Of a stretch of 64,000 nucleotides of DNA, positions 33,929-44,830 are shown piece after piece. The notes under the pieces are model-generated. The model was not told the DNA's origin and searched no databases. It saw nothing but the letters and a program-made list of their open reading frames with translations. Position numbers and translations under genes: made by a program. Source of the stretch: Isochrysis galbana (Eukaryota; Haptophyta; Isochrysidales; Isochrysidaceae); contig CM030933.1 in assembly GCA_018136815.1 (NCBI GenBank), positions 4,630,557 through 4,694,556 of the forward strand, read 5' to 3'. Position 1 is the first letter of the stretch. Every line of letters begins with the position of its first letter.

Positions 33929-36040
33929 ATGGACCAACAAGTCCAGATCGAGGCTCTCCGCGGCGCTGTCGACCGCCTTGAGTCCTCTACCCTCCAAGCC
34001 GCCCAACGCCACGAAGAATTTCAGCGGGAGGTGGGGTCTACCTTCAACACGATACTCAACATTCTACAGGGCCAAGCGGGCACCACGACTTCGTCTCGAG
34101 TCGAAACTTCGCCACCGCTTGTGGAAGAAGGAGACAACTCCATTGGTGCTCCTCAGGCCTCGGTGAAGTTCCCTTCTCAACCTTTGCCCGCCGCGCCGTC
34201 CTCCATTCTACCGAATTCGATTTCCGATCCCGGACCCAATACGCCTGTTCCTGTCCCGTCTGCCAAGCCTGTTTCTGATCCCCAACCTCCACCCACCGTC
34301 GCGGGCCTCCGTTCGCTTCCAAATCCGGCGGCTCGGCGCCATCCCGTCGATCCAAGCCTCGCCGGTGATGTTTCTGAGCGAGAGGTCATCCTAGCCTCGT
34401 GGAACCAACTGTTTAAGGATGCCGCCTACGAGGTAGCCTCTCTCTACAGGAAGTCCGACGATTTCGAGCTCATCCACGCCATTCTCAACGGCGGCCTCTC
34501 TCGAGCCGGCAATGTTTGGCACTACCGCGTGTTTTTCGAGAAGGAGCACGTGACCAAGTGGGCTCGGAGCCGCTTCTTCCTCGACCGCACCCTCCATCAC
34601 CAAGTCCGAATGGGCAAAGAGCTTTCCGAGATCAAGTTCCCGAAGGGCCTGGCCTCGGACAACGTCCAGACAGCGGCCACCTCCTGGAATGATTTTCGTC
34701 TGTCCTTCATCAAGCCGCTCGAGCGCGCCCTCTCGCTCGGCTGCGACCACCGTGAAATCTTTACATCCTTGCTAGCGGCCGCCAACTTGTGCACCACCGG
34801 CAACCAAAGGATCTACGCCTTCCTCCTCGATCTCGCCGAAGACCCGGTCCTCTCTCTCAACCCCGCGCTGGCCTGCGACGTGCTTCTCCGCAAGTGCGAC
34901 GCCACCTTCGCGGCCAACGTGCCCGGCTTCGCCAAAGACTCCGCCTCCATGGAGTGGGACAGGCTCGTAGCCCGTGAAGCCGGCTCCGATCTCTTAGAGT
35001 TATCCAAGAATTTGGTGCGCGCGTACGTCCGCAAGATGGGTGACGCGAAGGTGGATGCCACGACGGTCTGGGACCACCCAAACATGTCGCACGATATCAA
35101 TCAACGATTCGAGTCCATCATCCGGAACGACAAGGTCGACGCGGCTCGCGGCGTGGATAACGCGACCAAGTTTGGCGAGTGTCTTGCAAAGACTCGCTTC
35201 CGCGTCGAGAACCACGAGCTCCCTCGCTCGGCCCTTTCGTGCGTCAACCTCTGCCAGCGCTACCTGAGCCCGTACGAACAAGCCCGTGCTAGCCAACAAC
35301 AGACGTCGGTCGCGGTCGCCGCCGTGACGCCGCCGGCGACTACTTCCAAGTCCACCAAGACCGCCAAGGTTGCTAAGGCTGCCTCTAACCCCGCGGACAC
35401 TACGGCTTCGATGGTCGCCGCCGTCCAAGCAGCGGTGGCCGAGGCATTAAAATCGCAAAACAACAACTCGAACCGCAAGGCGATTGGCGCTGACAATCGT
35501 CGGGCTCCGCCTCCGCCTACGAATTACTCCGCATCGTCTCCGTTACCGGACGCACTTCTTGACCGTCCTCTCGGCAAAAGCACGTCTTCTCGTCGCCAAT
35601 GTGATCCCCCTCCGAACGGCCTTGGGCTTCCGGCCGATTCGGGCCTCTCGGAATGGGATCCAGCTAGCTGGTCTCGAGCACGAGCCCGTTTCTGGCAAAT
35701 TTCTCGTTACGCGGGTCACCCGGCCCTTCGCGCTGCGCTCACGCGCTGCCGTCCCTCGGATGCCACCATGACGGCGCCGCGTCTCGACGACTTAGACCGC
35801 GACGTCAAGGAGTGGACCGACGCCAACGGCTGCGCGTACTGCGCCTTTCGTCCCCGGGCTCCATCTGGTACGCCCGAAGCAGACCTGTGGAAGTATGGCA
35901 CGGGCGACGGAGCTCATAACCCCGTCGTTTGCCAACCGTACATTCGTTTTCTCTGCGAAGGTGGCAGTGGCGAGTGTGGTAACGACCCAGAAGTCCACCG
36001 CCGCCTCCGCACGATGGTTGTTCTCCGTCCGGCCCAGTAG
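33929..36040 (+). CDS. gag: Element B Gag
   Basis: 703 residues from the ATG at 33,929, chosen because it begins a clean coiled-coil-like helix (MDQQVQIEALRGAVDRLES). The frame extends upstream to an ATG at 33,755 inside the LTR, which would give 761 residues. A Pro/Ser-rich linker (about 60-150) is followed by the capsid-like region shared with element A (LAS.NQLFKDAAYEVASLY, then WHYRVFFEKEHVTKWAR, VLLRKCDATFAANVPGFAK). An Ala/Lys/Thr-rich linker follows, then a C-terminal module with Cys-X2-Cys, 24 residues, His-X4-Cys (GCAYCAFRP ... YGTGDGAHNPVVC), ending VVLRPAQ and TAG. Structural protein of the retrotransposon particle, binding element RNA by analogy. Confidence 0.9.
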   Translation: MDQQVQIEALRGAVDRLESSTLQAAQRHEEFQREVGSTFNTILNILQGQAGTTTSSRVETSPPLVEEGDNSIGAPQASVKFPSQPLPAAPSSILPNSISDPGPNTPVPVPSAKPVSDPQPPPTVAGLRSLPNPAARRHPVDPSLAGDVSEREVILASWNQLFKDAAYEVASLYRKSDDFELIHAILNGGLSRAGNVWHYRVFFEKEHVTKWARSRFFLDRTLHHQVRMGKELSEIKFPKGLASDNVQTAATSWNDFRLSFIKPLERALSLGCDHREIFTSLLAAANLCTTGNQRIYAFLLDLAEDPVLSLNPALACDVLLRKCDATFAANVPGFAKDSASMEWDRLVAREAGSDLLELSKNLVRAYVRKMGDAKVDATTVWDHPNMSHDINQRFESIIRNDKVDAARGVDNATKFGECLAKTRFRVENHELPRSALSCVNLCQRYLSPYEQARASQQQTSVAVAAVTPPATTSKSTKTAKVAKAASNPADTTASMVAAVQAAVAEALKSQNNNSNRKAIGADNRRAPPPPTNYSASSPLPDALLDRPLGKSTSSRRQCDPPPNGLGLPADSGLSEWDPASWSRARARFWQISRYAGHPALRAALTRCRPSDATMTAPRLDDLDRDVKEWTDANGCAYCAFRPRAPSGTPEADLWKYGTGDGAHNPVVCQPYIRFLCEGGSGECGNDPEVHRRLRTMVVLRPAQ

Positions 36041-39000
36041 GTCGCCGGCGGGGCCCACGTCCGCGCTGTCACCCCGCTACCAGTCCAGGGTAGTGGGCCT
36101 GAACGCCACCCACCAAAAGATCGTATTATGCTACGGCCGAGTACTTCTACGGCCTCCAACCAGTACCCTAAGATTCCGCAAGTTCCAGACAAGCCCTTCC
36201 ACCTCCACCCCCCTCTTTCTCCTGCCTCCTCGCCGATTACCCCTATTTCTCCCAATGCCGATAATTCCATCCTGGTTCTCGATATCACGCACGAGTCCTC
36301 CAAACCAAGTCAACCGTCCCCGCCTCTCTATCAACTCAAGCCGCTGAACCGCTACCCCACGCCACTCCCCAAGCATCAACAGTCCAAGACCTCACGGTCT
36401 GCGAAAATTCAGCCGCCGCAGGCCCAATCCAACCTTCAATCTCTCAAATCAAATTTCGCATGTCCGAGCCACAAAACGTCTCCCGAGTACGAGTCCGAGT
36501 CCAAGTCACGTTCAGAATTGCCCTCTTCGTCTTACGCCACCGCGCGCCCATCTACGAGTCTGAGCCCAGTCCAGTCATCACCGGTATCACCAGTCTCCAT
36601 CGCTACGACGATGGAGGCGCAGTTCTCCGGTTCTTCCCCACTTTCTTTCGAGTCCGAGTCCAAGCCTGTTTTGAGCAAACCCCGTTCTGAGCCATCCGAG
36701 TCCGAGTCCGAGTCCGAGTTTACAATGTCACCGAGCCCTACCACGCGGTCGACCGCAGGATTAACGGAGCTCCAGCCACCCACTGAGCCTCCGACGACCA
36801 CTCCTTCCGAGGGAGTGTTCACCTTCGGTCCTCCACGCCCCGAGTCTGAGTCATTTGGAATCTCCGGTCACGTCCAGAATTCCAACCACACCCGAGCCCC
36901 GTTTCACGAGCCACCGCGTATCGAGTCCAAACACAAGCTGACGCCGAAGCCCTCGACGACAGCCACTGTGTCCTTATCCCAGCCACCGTTTCGAGTCTCG
37001 CCGCAGCCGGCCTGCCACTCCAGCAAGCTGCACGCCGCCGAGCCGATCCCTTCCGTTTCCGTTCCGAGTCCGAGTCCAATCGCACAAGACAATGCATCCC
37101 GAGCCCGCGTAATCAAGCCCGTCACCGAGTCCGAGATTACGGCCGCACCGAGCCAACCGGTGCTGGCCACCGTGCCCCTATCGTCATCACAAGCTTCAGC
37201 CTCGTCCTCACCGACGGTTGCGACGCCAGGGGGCTTCACCTTTGGGCCGGCACCGTCCGTTCCCATTTCGAAAGTGAGCCCTGTTTTCAGTGCCCAGCAC
37301 GCCAGAAACGACGAGTCCGAGTCCGAGTACCAATTAACGTCACCGCGGAGTCTGCGGTCGACCACCGGCGTTCCCACGCCACCCCATCAACCGAGAGCCA
37401 TGGAGGAGCTGGCACAGCCGTCTCCTAGCCCCTCTGAAGTCGCCGAGTCTTCCGAATTCGAGTCTGAATCCACCGTAATTTCAGCGGTCCATCCACCCGC
37501 TAGCCCGAGCCAAGTCCTCCGAAGAATGCTTCGCATTGCAGAACCTCTTCGGCCACCACCCACGCCAGCCGCTGCCGCAGAGCCACCACCCTGGCCTCAG
37601 CCTTCCCCGCAGCCGGCTTCTACGACAGCCACGTCCCTTCTTTCGCCGGCGCCGACCCCGCCGACGACAGATTGCAACGAAGTCGATGCCTGGCCCGATT
37701 CCTCTCCCGACGTGACCATGGAGAGTGACCACAACTCCCTTGCACGTCGAGGAACGGCCGCCTCCCAAACCGAGCTTCTACGCCCATTGAGCCAGCCCAA
37801 CCGAGTCTCTAAGCCATGTCCTTCATGTCTCTCACCGGTGGTCTCGCGGCCGCGGCGTCCGTCGCCGCAATCCGACACCCCACTTCTCCGAGTTTCTTCG
37901 TCAATCCCGTCCTCTGAGCCCGTCTCCACGTCGTCGATATCCGAGTCTTCTTCTATTCGTCCTACGTCGCCGCGGCCACCGGTCGCAGCCTCCAAGCACT
38001 GCCTGCCTCTCGATACCACTGCCACCGCCATCATGCGCGTGGCAGCGATCAATGCGTCCGCGATCCAGTCCTTCGATTCCTCTCGAAACAACTCCGATGT
38101 CGGCACCCGCGATGATACCCCGTCACCCGCTCTCCACGCTCTCGCCTCTCTTCGTGCACGAGCGAGCGGCTCTGCGGTGGTATTACCTCGGCACCTCACG
38201 GAGGCAGCCCAAGAGCTCCGCCGGCCGCGCAGTGGCACCTTAGCCTCGCCTGCCGCCGCGCTACCCAAGCACTTCGATGAGCTTTGCGCTGAGCTCACGA
38301 AGACAAGTCAACAAGTCCAAGACGGGCTGACTTCTGGCTGTCACGCCCCACGAGTTCTCGTCGTTGGTGAGACTAGCGGCGTCGTCTCCTCCATGTTCCT
38401 ACTCGCCGGAGCTGATGTAGCTACGTGCGATTTGTATCCTTCCGAGATTGACTACGTGCCCCACTTCCAAGGCGACGCGCTTCATGTCCAAAACCTAGGT
38501 TGGGACCTAGTCATCGCCCACCCGCCCTGCACGTACCTCTCCGCCGTCAGCAGTCAATGGCTCTCCCAAGAACCCGGACGTCGTGCCGCTCTTGAGTCGG
38601 CCGCCCGCGTCTTCAAGTCAATGGCCTCCGCCACTGCTCCGTTTGTAGCGGTTGAGAACCCTCGGATGCATGCGGAAGCTCGCCGTTTAGTCGGGGGGTT
38701 GACCCCGACCCAATTCGTCCAACCCTGGGAGCACGGCACTGGACACCAGAAAGCCACCGGGTTGTACCTCACCAAAGGGCTGCCGCCTCTCCAGCCAACC
38801 TGCGTCGTGGATGGCCGTGAGTCGGCCATGGCTAACCTCTCTCCTTCACCGCACCGTGGCGCCCTTCGCAGCCGCACCTACGTCGGTGTAGCTGGAGCGA
38901 TGGCGACCCATTGGATGCCTGTTCTTCTTCGACATTTGAGCCAACAGGGAGACCAGCCATCGACGAAGAAACTGTCCGCGTTGGAGCTACTCGCTTGCGC

Positions 39001-42000
39001 GCGGCGCAGCCTATCGGACCGGCCTTCCCTTAGCTCGACTGAGGCTACCGCATACGAGCCGTGGTCGGCTCTTCATCGTTATGAGAGGGGGAGGGAATCT
39101 AGTGAAGTTTCTTCCGACCCCGTTGTTTCCCGTCCAGCTACTCCCGAGTCAGACAACCACGAAGACCAAAAAGAAACCCACGATAACCACGACAACGACA
39201 CGCCACTCTACGCCTCCGAATCTACTCTCCACGACCCATTCTCTCCATGGACCGCCCCGCCTCCGGCACGCGCGAGCTCGCCGCGTCCGACGACGCCGAC
39301 GACTCTCCGGAAGCGGCGCCAACAATGGCAATCATTCGGAGTGAACGGGGACCAGAAATGGTCCAACGTCACGCTCGAAACCGCTGACGAAATAAGAGCG
39401 CAAGCTCTAGCCGGACGAGGCGCCGACGAGGAATCCGACCTCGCCGCTGCCGTCCGAGCGCCGATCGAGTTCGTGGAAGCCAAAGGCATCCGCGCCGAAG
39501 AGCTAGCCTCATTAGTTCGAAGACCCAAGACAGAAGCCCAAGCTCGTCTCGAGAAAGACTGGGAAAAGATGTCCAACCACCCGAGGCACCCCACCGACAA
39601 GAGAGGCCTGGGATACACTAGTCCCAAGCTATCACCCTGCACCGCTACCAACGAGGACGACGCCTCTAGACCCTCTGCCACGATAGCGGCAGTCGGATTA
39701 CCCGAAGAGACGACGATCACCATGACGACGAATTCACCCGAGCAACCACGCTGTCGACCAACCCCGTCCCCGTCCGACACCATCGCACACGTGACCGCGC
39801 ACCGACCGGATAGCGTCGTGGATACCCTACCATCTGCCTACCCAAGGCATTGCCTATATGTTCGAGACCTAGTGGTCTGCCGCTCCGGCGAGGCTACCGG
39901 CAAAGAAGGAGTTATCTTAGCCGACTCCGCTCTCACGGTCAACAGCACACTCGCTGACACCGGAGCTGGCCCGTCGGTCGTGACCACTTCCCTCTTGTCC
40001 AGCCTACCCAAAGACGCATGCGTCGAGCGGCTGCCACAAGCCGTAGTGACACCGCTTCACGGTCCGGACGGCCTGCCTCTTATCACGCGAGGCAAGGCTC
40101 GAATCGTCTTCTCCGTCGGTGGATTTCTCTTTCGTCATACGTTCATGGTGATTGAAGGCAACCCGATGCTGCTGCTCGGGAACGACTTCTTAGCCACGCA
40201 CGCCGCTTCGATTCAGCTCGCCTCCGACAGCGCGGACGGCTCTATCACCCTCGGTGCTCCATCCACGGTGGCTCCTCTTGAGGTTAATGGCAGTCCAAGC
40301 CCCGACGCTCCGCCGATCTTTCGCGTCTCGACGTCACCGATAGCGGTGGTCCCTGTCAGCATGACTTGTGCACAAGTCTGTCCGACCTCCGCGAACCCAA
40401 TCACGACTGACTTCTTCCGAGGGCCGCAGGCCATCAAAAACGACAACCAGCTAGTCACCGAGCCTCTCTTCAGCACGGCCGATGAGTTTGCCGCCAAAGC
40501 GCCGGCACATCCGAGTACCTCCTATACACCCACGAACCTATCACGATCCCGGCCTATCATCGGGCAACGTTTCACGTCCGAATTCCGCTAGCTCTTCGAG
40601 AACACGAAGACTGCGCCATGCTCGTGGACCGACTCCCTACGCGTGAAACGATCGATAGCTCTCCTCTCGTCATTCCCCAAGTAGAGAGGTCGAACTCCGA
40701 CCACACCATCGCGGTTACGGTGGTCAACACTGACCCCAAACCTCTACACCTTCCGTCGTTCCATCCTGTAGCTTCGCTACAGGTTCGATTCAAAATTCAC
40801 GCTGGAACATATCGCCGCGTCGGGGCCGTTAACTCGCCGGATGTGATTGAGTCGCTCGACGAGGACCAGCGTAAGCTCCTCGAGGCAGCCAAGATCGACC
40901 CCGAAGGCCGTCTCTCGATGCCCCAACGTGAACAAGTTCGTCGTCTACTGGCCCGACGTATCGCTGCTTTCGCAATTGACCCGACCAACCCGAATCACAC
41001 TCACGTGATGGAGGTAGAGCTACCGCTCAACCCCGGAGCCGAAGCTCACCGCCACGCACCGTCTAGAGTTGGACGAGAGGGTGAGAAGATCATAGAGGAC
41101 GAAGTTTGCAAGATGGAGTCCGCGGGCATCATTAGGAAATCAAATTCGTCGTGGGCCTCTCGAGTCGTGCTAGTCACTAAGAAGGATGGCTCCGTACGTT
41201 TCTGCGTAGATTATCGCGACGTCAACTCCAAGCTTCGTCTAGAGGACAGCCCTCTTCCCCTCACGGTAGAAGCCATCGACCGATTGTCGTCCGGCCAAGG
41301 CAACCTTGATTCTCTATTCCTTTGCACCCTGGACCTGGCATCTGGTTTCTGGGGTATACCGATCAAAGAGTCCGATAAACATATCACCGCGTTCACTACT
41401 CATCGCGGCAAGTACGAGTTCAATTACTTGCCTTTTGGTGTTCAATCCGGTCCCTCGTATATGTGCCGCCTCATGGACGCCGTTCTCGGTGGGCTGGCAT
41501 GGGAGATTTGTATGCCATACTTGGATGATGTCGGCGCCTGGTCGACAGGCGTAGGTGACTCGCTGCAGGCCAGGGAAGAGTCGTCATTCCAACAAATGTT
41601 ACACCGTCTTGATCTTGTCTTGGAACGTCTCATCTGGGCGGGCCTCACTTGCAAGATGTCGAAATGCGTTTTCTTTGCCACCTCGGCTGAATATCTCGGC
41701 CACGTTGTTTCGCGTGAAGGTCTTCGGATGGATCCCAAGAAAGTGGAAGCCGTCTCGAAAATCGACCCTACCCAAATCAACTCTATCGAAGCCGTCCGTT
41801 CTTTCCTTGGACTGTGCTCGTACTACCGCCGTTTTATACGCCGTTTTGCGATCCGTGCAGCGCCGTTAACCGCTCTCACGCGGAAAGGGTGCGATGTCCC
41901 GGTCGAGTCGCAAACAGAAGCCTGTCGCCAGGCTATCGAAGATCTCAAGCAAGCTATCTGTGAAGAACCCGTACTCGCACCTCCTCGAGACGACCGTCCT

Positions 42001-44238
42001 TTCCTCGTTAAGACCGACGGTGCTAGCAAGCTAGGCATCGCCGGCGTCCTTGCTCAGAAAGACGACGAAGGGAGAGAGCGCGTTGTTGCATACTACGGTC
42101 GTAGTTTGAGTCCGGCTGAGCGCCATTGGACAGTTACTGAAATCGAACTTCTAGCAGCGCTAGAATCGATCCGAAATTGGAGGCCTTATCTTTGGGGTCG
42201 CCACTTCACCCTCGTCGTAGACCATTCAGCTTTGCGCTGGCTTCACACGATGAAAGATCAAGTCACCGGTGGTCCAGCCTCGCGCCTCATGCGATGGGTC
42301 CTGAAGCTAGCCGAATATCGATTCGACGTCGTGCACAAACCTGGAGTCACTCACTGGGACGCCGACGGCTTATCCCGCCTAGTTGCTCTCGAGCCCGATC
42401 ACGATCCTCTCCATCTCGAGGAGAGTGACGTCCATTCTTTCGATTCTTCCGAAATTCACGACATAGTTGCCGCCGCGGTTACTTCATCCACCCTCACCGC
42501 TCGCCGCCAACAAGCAAACGATAGGCTCGCTCGTCAAGCATCGGAATCTTCGGAGTCGATTACCTCCTCGTATCTCGATGTGGGCGTGCCTCATGCCGAC
42601 GAATTGCGTCAAGCGCTCTCTACCGACGAGTTCGCTAGCTCGATCATTTCTGAACTCGAGTCGATCCTTCCGAAAGCTTCCTCTTCGATCGACTCTAGCT
42701 CGTCGTCGAAGAAGAGGTCCCGATTCCTGCTTCGCGATGGCCTACTCTACTACCGCTCCTCAGAGGCGGAAGAGGCTCCTCTTCGTTTATACATTCCGGA
42801 GTCCCTTCGTGACACGTACCTCCGCGCCTACCATGACCACCTTGGTCACCCAGGTGCGACAAGGATGACTACCCTACTTCGTTCTCGAGTTTACTGGCCT
42901 GGCCTATCCGCCTCTGTATCGGAGTACGTTCGAGAGTGCCATGAATGCACTCTTGGCAAACCGTTACCGCGACCGCTCGCCCATCCATCCGGTCTTTCTA
43001 TCGGATCCTATCCTTTCGACGTCGTCTATTGCGATATTCTTTCGATGGCTCCCACCCACGATTTCGTATCCGGCCGCTCCGGTTTTGATAAGCTGATTGT
43101 TTTCGTCGATTCTCTCTCTCGTTGGATTGAAGCTGAGCCTTGCAACGGTAACCCCTCGTCCGCAAAATGTCTAGACGTCTTCATGCGTCTCATTGTCTCT
43201 CGTTATGGAGTCCCTCGCCAACTTCGAACCGACGCCGGCTCGAATCTTTGCTCTCGATTAGTTGACCTAATTCTCAAAGCGACCGGAACGGACTTGAGCA
43301 CTACTGAAGCTTATCGCCACGAAGGCGTAGGGCTAGTGGAAAGAGCTCAACAAACTCTCCTCACGATGACTCGAGTCTCCAATGAAGGCGGCGCCCATTG
43401 GGTCGACCACCTTCCGTTTCTTCTCATGTCTATGCGAGCGACTGCCGGTCGCGTGGTACCCAAGTCACCCGCGGCTATCTTGTTTGGTCGGGAGCTTCGT
43501 CTTCCTGCTCAACTTGCTGACCCTGCTCCTGTCCTGGAGTTGCTTCCAACTAGGCCTCCGTCCGATGCCGTCACTTACGCTACCGAGCTCAATAAGAAGC
43601 TTCTCGAGTCGTGGCGTTCCGCCCTCGAAAGTACTCAAGAAGCTCAACGCGAATCGATGCGTTCCGCCTCTCAAAAGTCTAAACTCGGTGTCACCTTCAA
43701 ACCGGGAGACAGAGTTTGTCGTCGAATCCCTGGCCACGCCAACAAACTTCAGTATCTCTACTCCGGTCCCTACCGAGTAGAAGAAGCAATCTCGGCCACT
43801 CGCTACCGTCTACGCGACCTCGAAAATCGTCAAGTCAAGGACGAAGTTCACATCTCCAACCTCCGTCCGTACTTCACCGTCACCGATTCGTCTCCGCTCA
43901 CCGACGATGAGTACTTGGTTGAAGAGTTGCTCGATCGCAAAGGCGATGGGGTTTCATTCAAGTATCTCGTCAAGTGGCGCGGCTATCCTCGTTCTGAAGC
44001 TACTTGGGAGTCTCGAATTGAGTTGCTTCGGCGTTGTGCTGATCTAGTTGAGTCGTACGACACCATTGTCGACAGCCGTCCGGTTCAACCTCCAGCTAAC
44101 TCCAATTTAGACTCCTCTTCCTCTTCAAGCCCAAGTTCAAGTTCCCAGTCTAATCAAGTTCCACGTCGAATTCAAGAGTCCAGTCGTAATCCTCCTGATC
44201 TGCCTTCAAGTCGTACGCGTTCTCGTTCACGTTCGTAG
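36041..44238 (+). CDS. pol: Element B Pol polyprotein, read through UAG; one frameshift near 40,505
   Basis: The frame stays open from the gag UAG to 40,591. It then continues one base out of phase to TAG at 44,238; the switch lies about 40,500-40,516, where element A is continuous. Order: a roughly 700-residue Ser/Pro/Glu linker with repeated ESES words (36,128-38,300); methyltransferase-like domain (38,346-38,940); retropepsin LADTGAGPS (39,950-39,973) with LLLGNDFL; reverse transcriptase with YLDDV (41,518-41,532); RNase H (about 41,990-42,260, VKTDGAS and TEIELLAALES); integrase with HHCC (about 42,832-42,960) and catalytic YCDILSM, RTDAGSN and VGLVERAQQ; chromodomain (43,909-44,015, YLVKWRGYPRSEATWE). 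The frameshift is most simply a one-base deletion or sequencing error. Confidence 0.92.
36480..37340 (+). repeat. Hexanucleotide-rich (gagtcc)n coding low complexity
   Basis: Scattered runs of gagtcc give Glu-Ser repeats in the pol linker, for example near 36,485, 36,647, 36,700 and 37,315. This explains the Ser/Glu composition of the linker. Confidence 0.7.
38346..38940 (+). other. Methyltransferase-like domain inside pol (element B)
   Basis: Homologous to the domain in element A: VLVVGETSGVVSS, CDLYPSEIDYVPHF, GWDLVIAHPPCTYLS, AVENPRMH, HGTGHQKATGLYL, AMANLSPSPHRG, SRTYVGVAGAMA. The Pro-Pro-Cys and Glu-Asn-Pro motifs are identical to element A, while the linkers around the domain are unalignable by eye. 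Preceding it, both elements share a short segment (LPxHFDxxCAxL), so the domain was present before the two families split. Confidence 0.8.
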
Positions 44239-44495
44239 CGCTAAGTCGACCGGAAGTGGATGATTAGCGTCGCGTCAGCGCCTGACCCAGCGCAACTGCC
44301 CGAGCAAAACTCCTGTAAAAGGGAGAACGTGGTAGGACGTGACGTACGAAATCGGGGGCCGCCGCGCTAAGCTGCCGATTTTGTGCTCGCTTTGGATCCA
44401 TGGGTTAATCCTCCTCTTCTAGGTCTCTCGTCTCGTATGGTCAAATGAACTCTTTTGGCTCGACATCGGGAGACGTCTCGATTTAAGTCGGGGGG
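44239..44495 (+). other. Element B 3' untranslated region and polypurine tract
   Basis: Non-coding stretch between the pol stop and the 3' LTR. It ends in aagtcgggggg, the polypurine tract that primes plus-strand DNA, directly abutting the LTR TG at 44,496. Confidence 0.8.
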
Positions 44496-44830
44496 TGTTG
44501 TATTCCTGCCCATCTGAAGGCTGTAGGCATGAATATTCGTGTAAGGTACGCGCTCACAATTACAATTGAACAGTTCCCCGTGTTGCCACTGACGCACAAG
44601 ACACACAGATTCGGATTCCCCATGGTCTCAAGTCCAGGTTTGCAGGTTTTGGTCTCGAAATTTGCGATTCGAATTTTGTTTTTGCTGTTACTATAATTGT
44701 TGGCTCGTTTAGGGTAATAAACCGGCATGACTTCGACTTCTCGTTCTGCAGTCGCTCTGCGAGACTCTCTCTCTCTCTCTCTCTCTCTCTCCGTCCGCCT
44801 CTCCTCGGCCGACGGCAAGAAGATTCGTCC
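44496..44830 (+). repeat. 3' LTR of element B
   Basis: 335 bp starting TGTTGTATTCC after the polypurine tract. The right end is set by loss of similarity with the 5' LTR at gattcgtcc. It lacks a CA end, so it may be cut by a rearrangement there. Confidence 0.8.

Larger units (their letters stand above)
33578..44830 (+). mobile_element. Element B: Ty3/gypsy chromovirus, nearly complete
   Basis: A plus-strand LTR retrotransposon of about 11.3 kb; the first ~54 bp of its 5' LTR are in the gap. Layout: LTR, gag (33,929-36,040), UAG, pol (36,041-44,238), polypurine tract, LTR. The domain order is the same as in element A, with recognisable but clearly diverged protein sequence, so it is a second family. 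The shared LTR part (281 bp) shows a single mismatch by eye, so the insertion is young. One frameshift near 40,505 breaks pol. Confidence 0.93.

Noticed and set aside
40495-40520. Programmed -1 frameshift in element B pol
   Set aside because: No clear slippery heptamer or downstream structure is evident, the site is not at gag-pol, and element A is continuous there. A one-base deletion or error is simpler.
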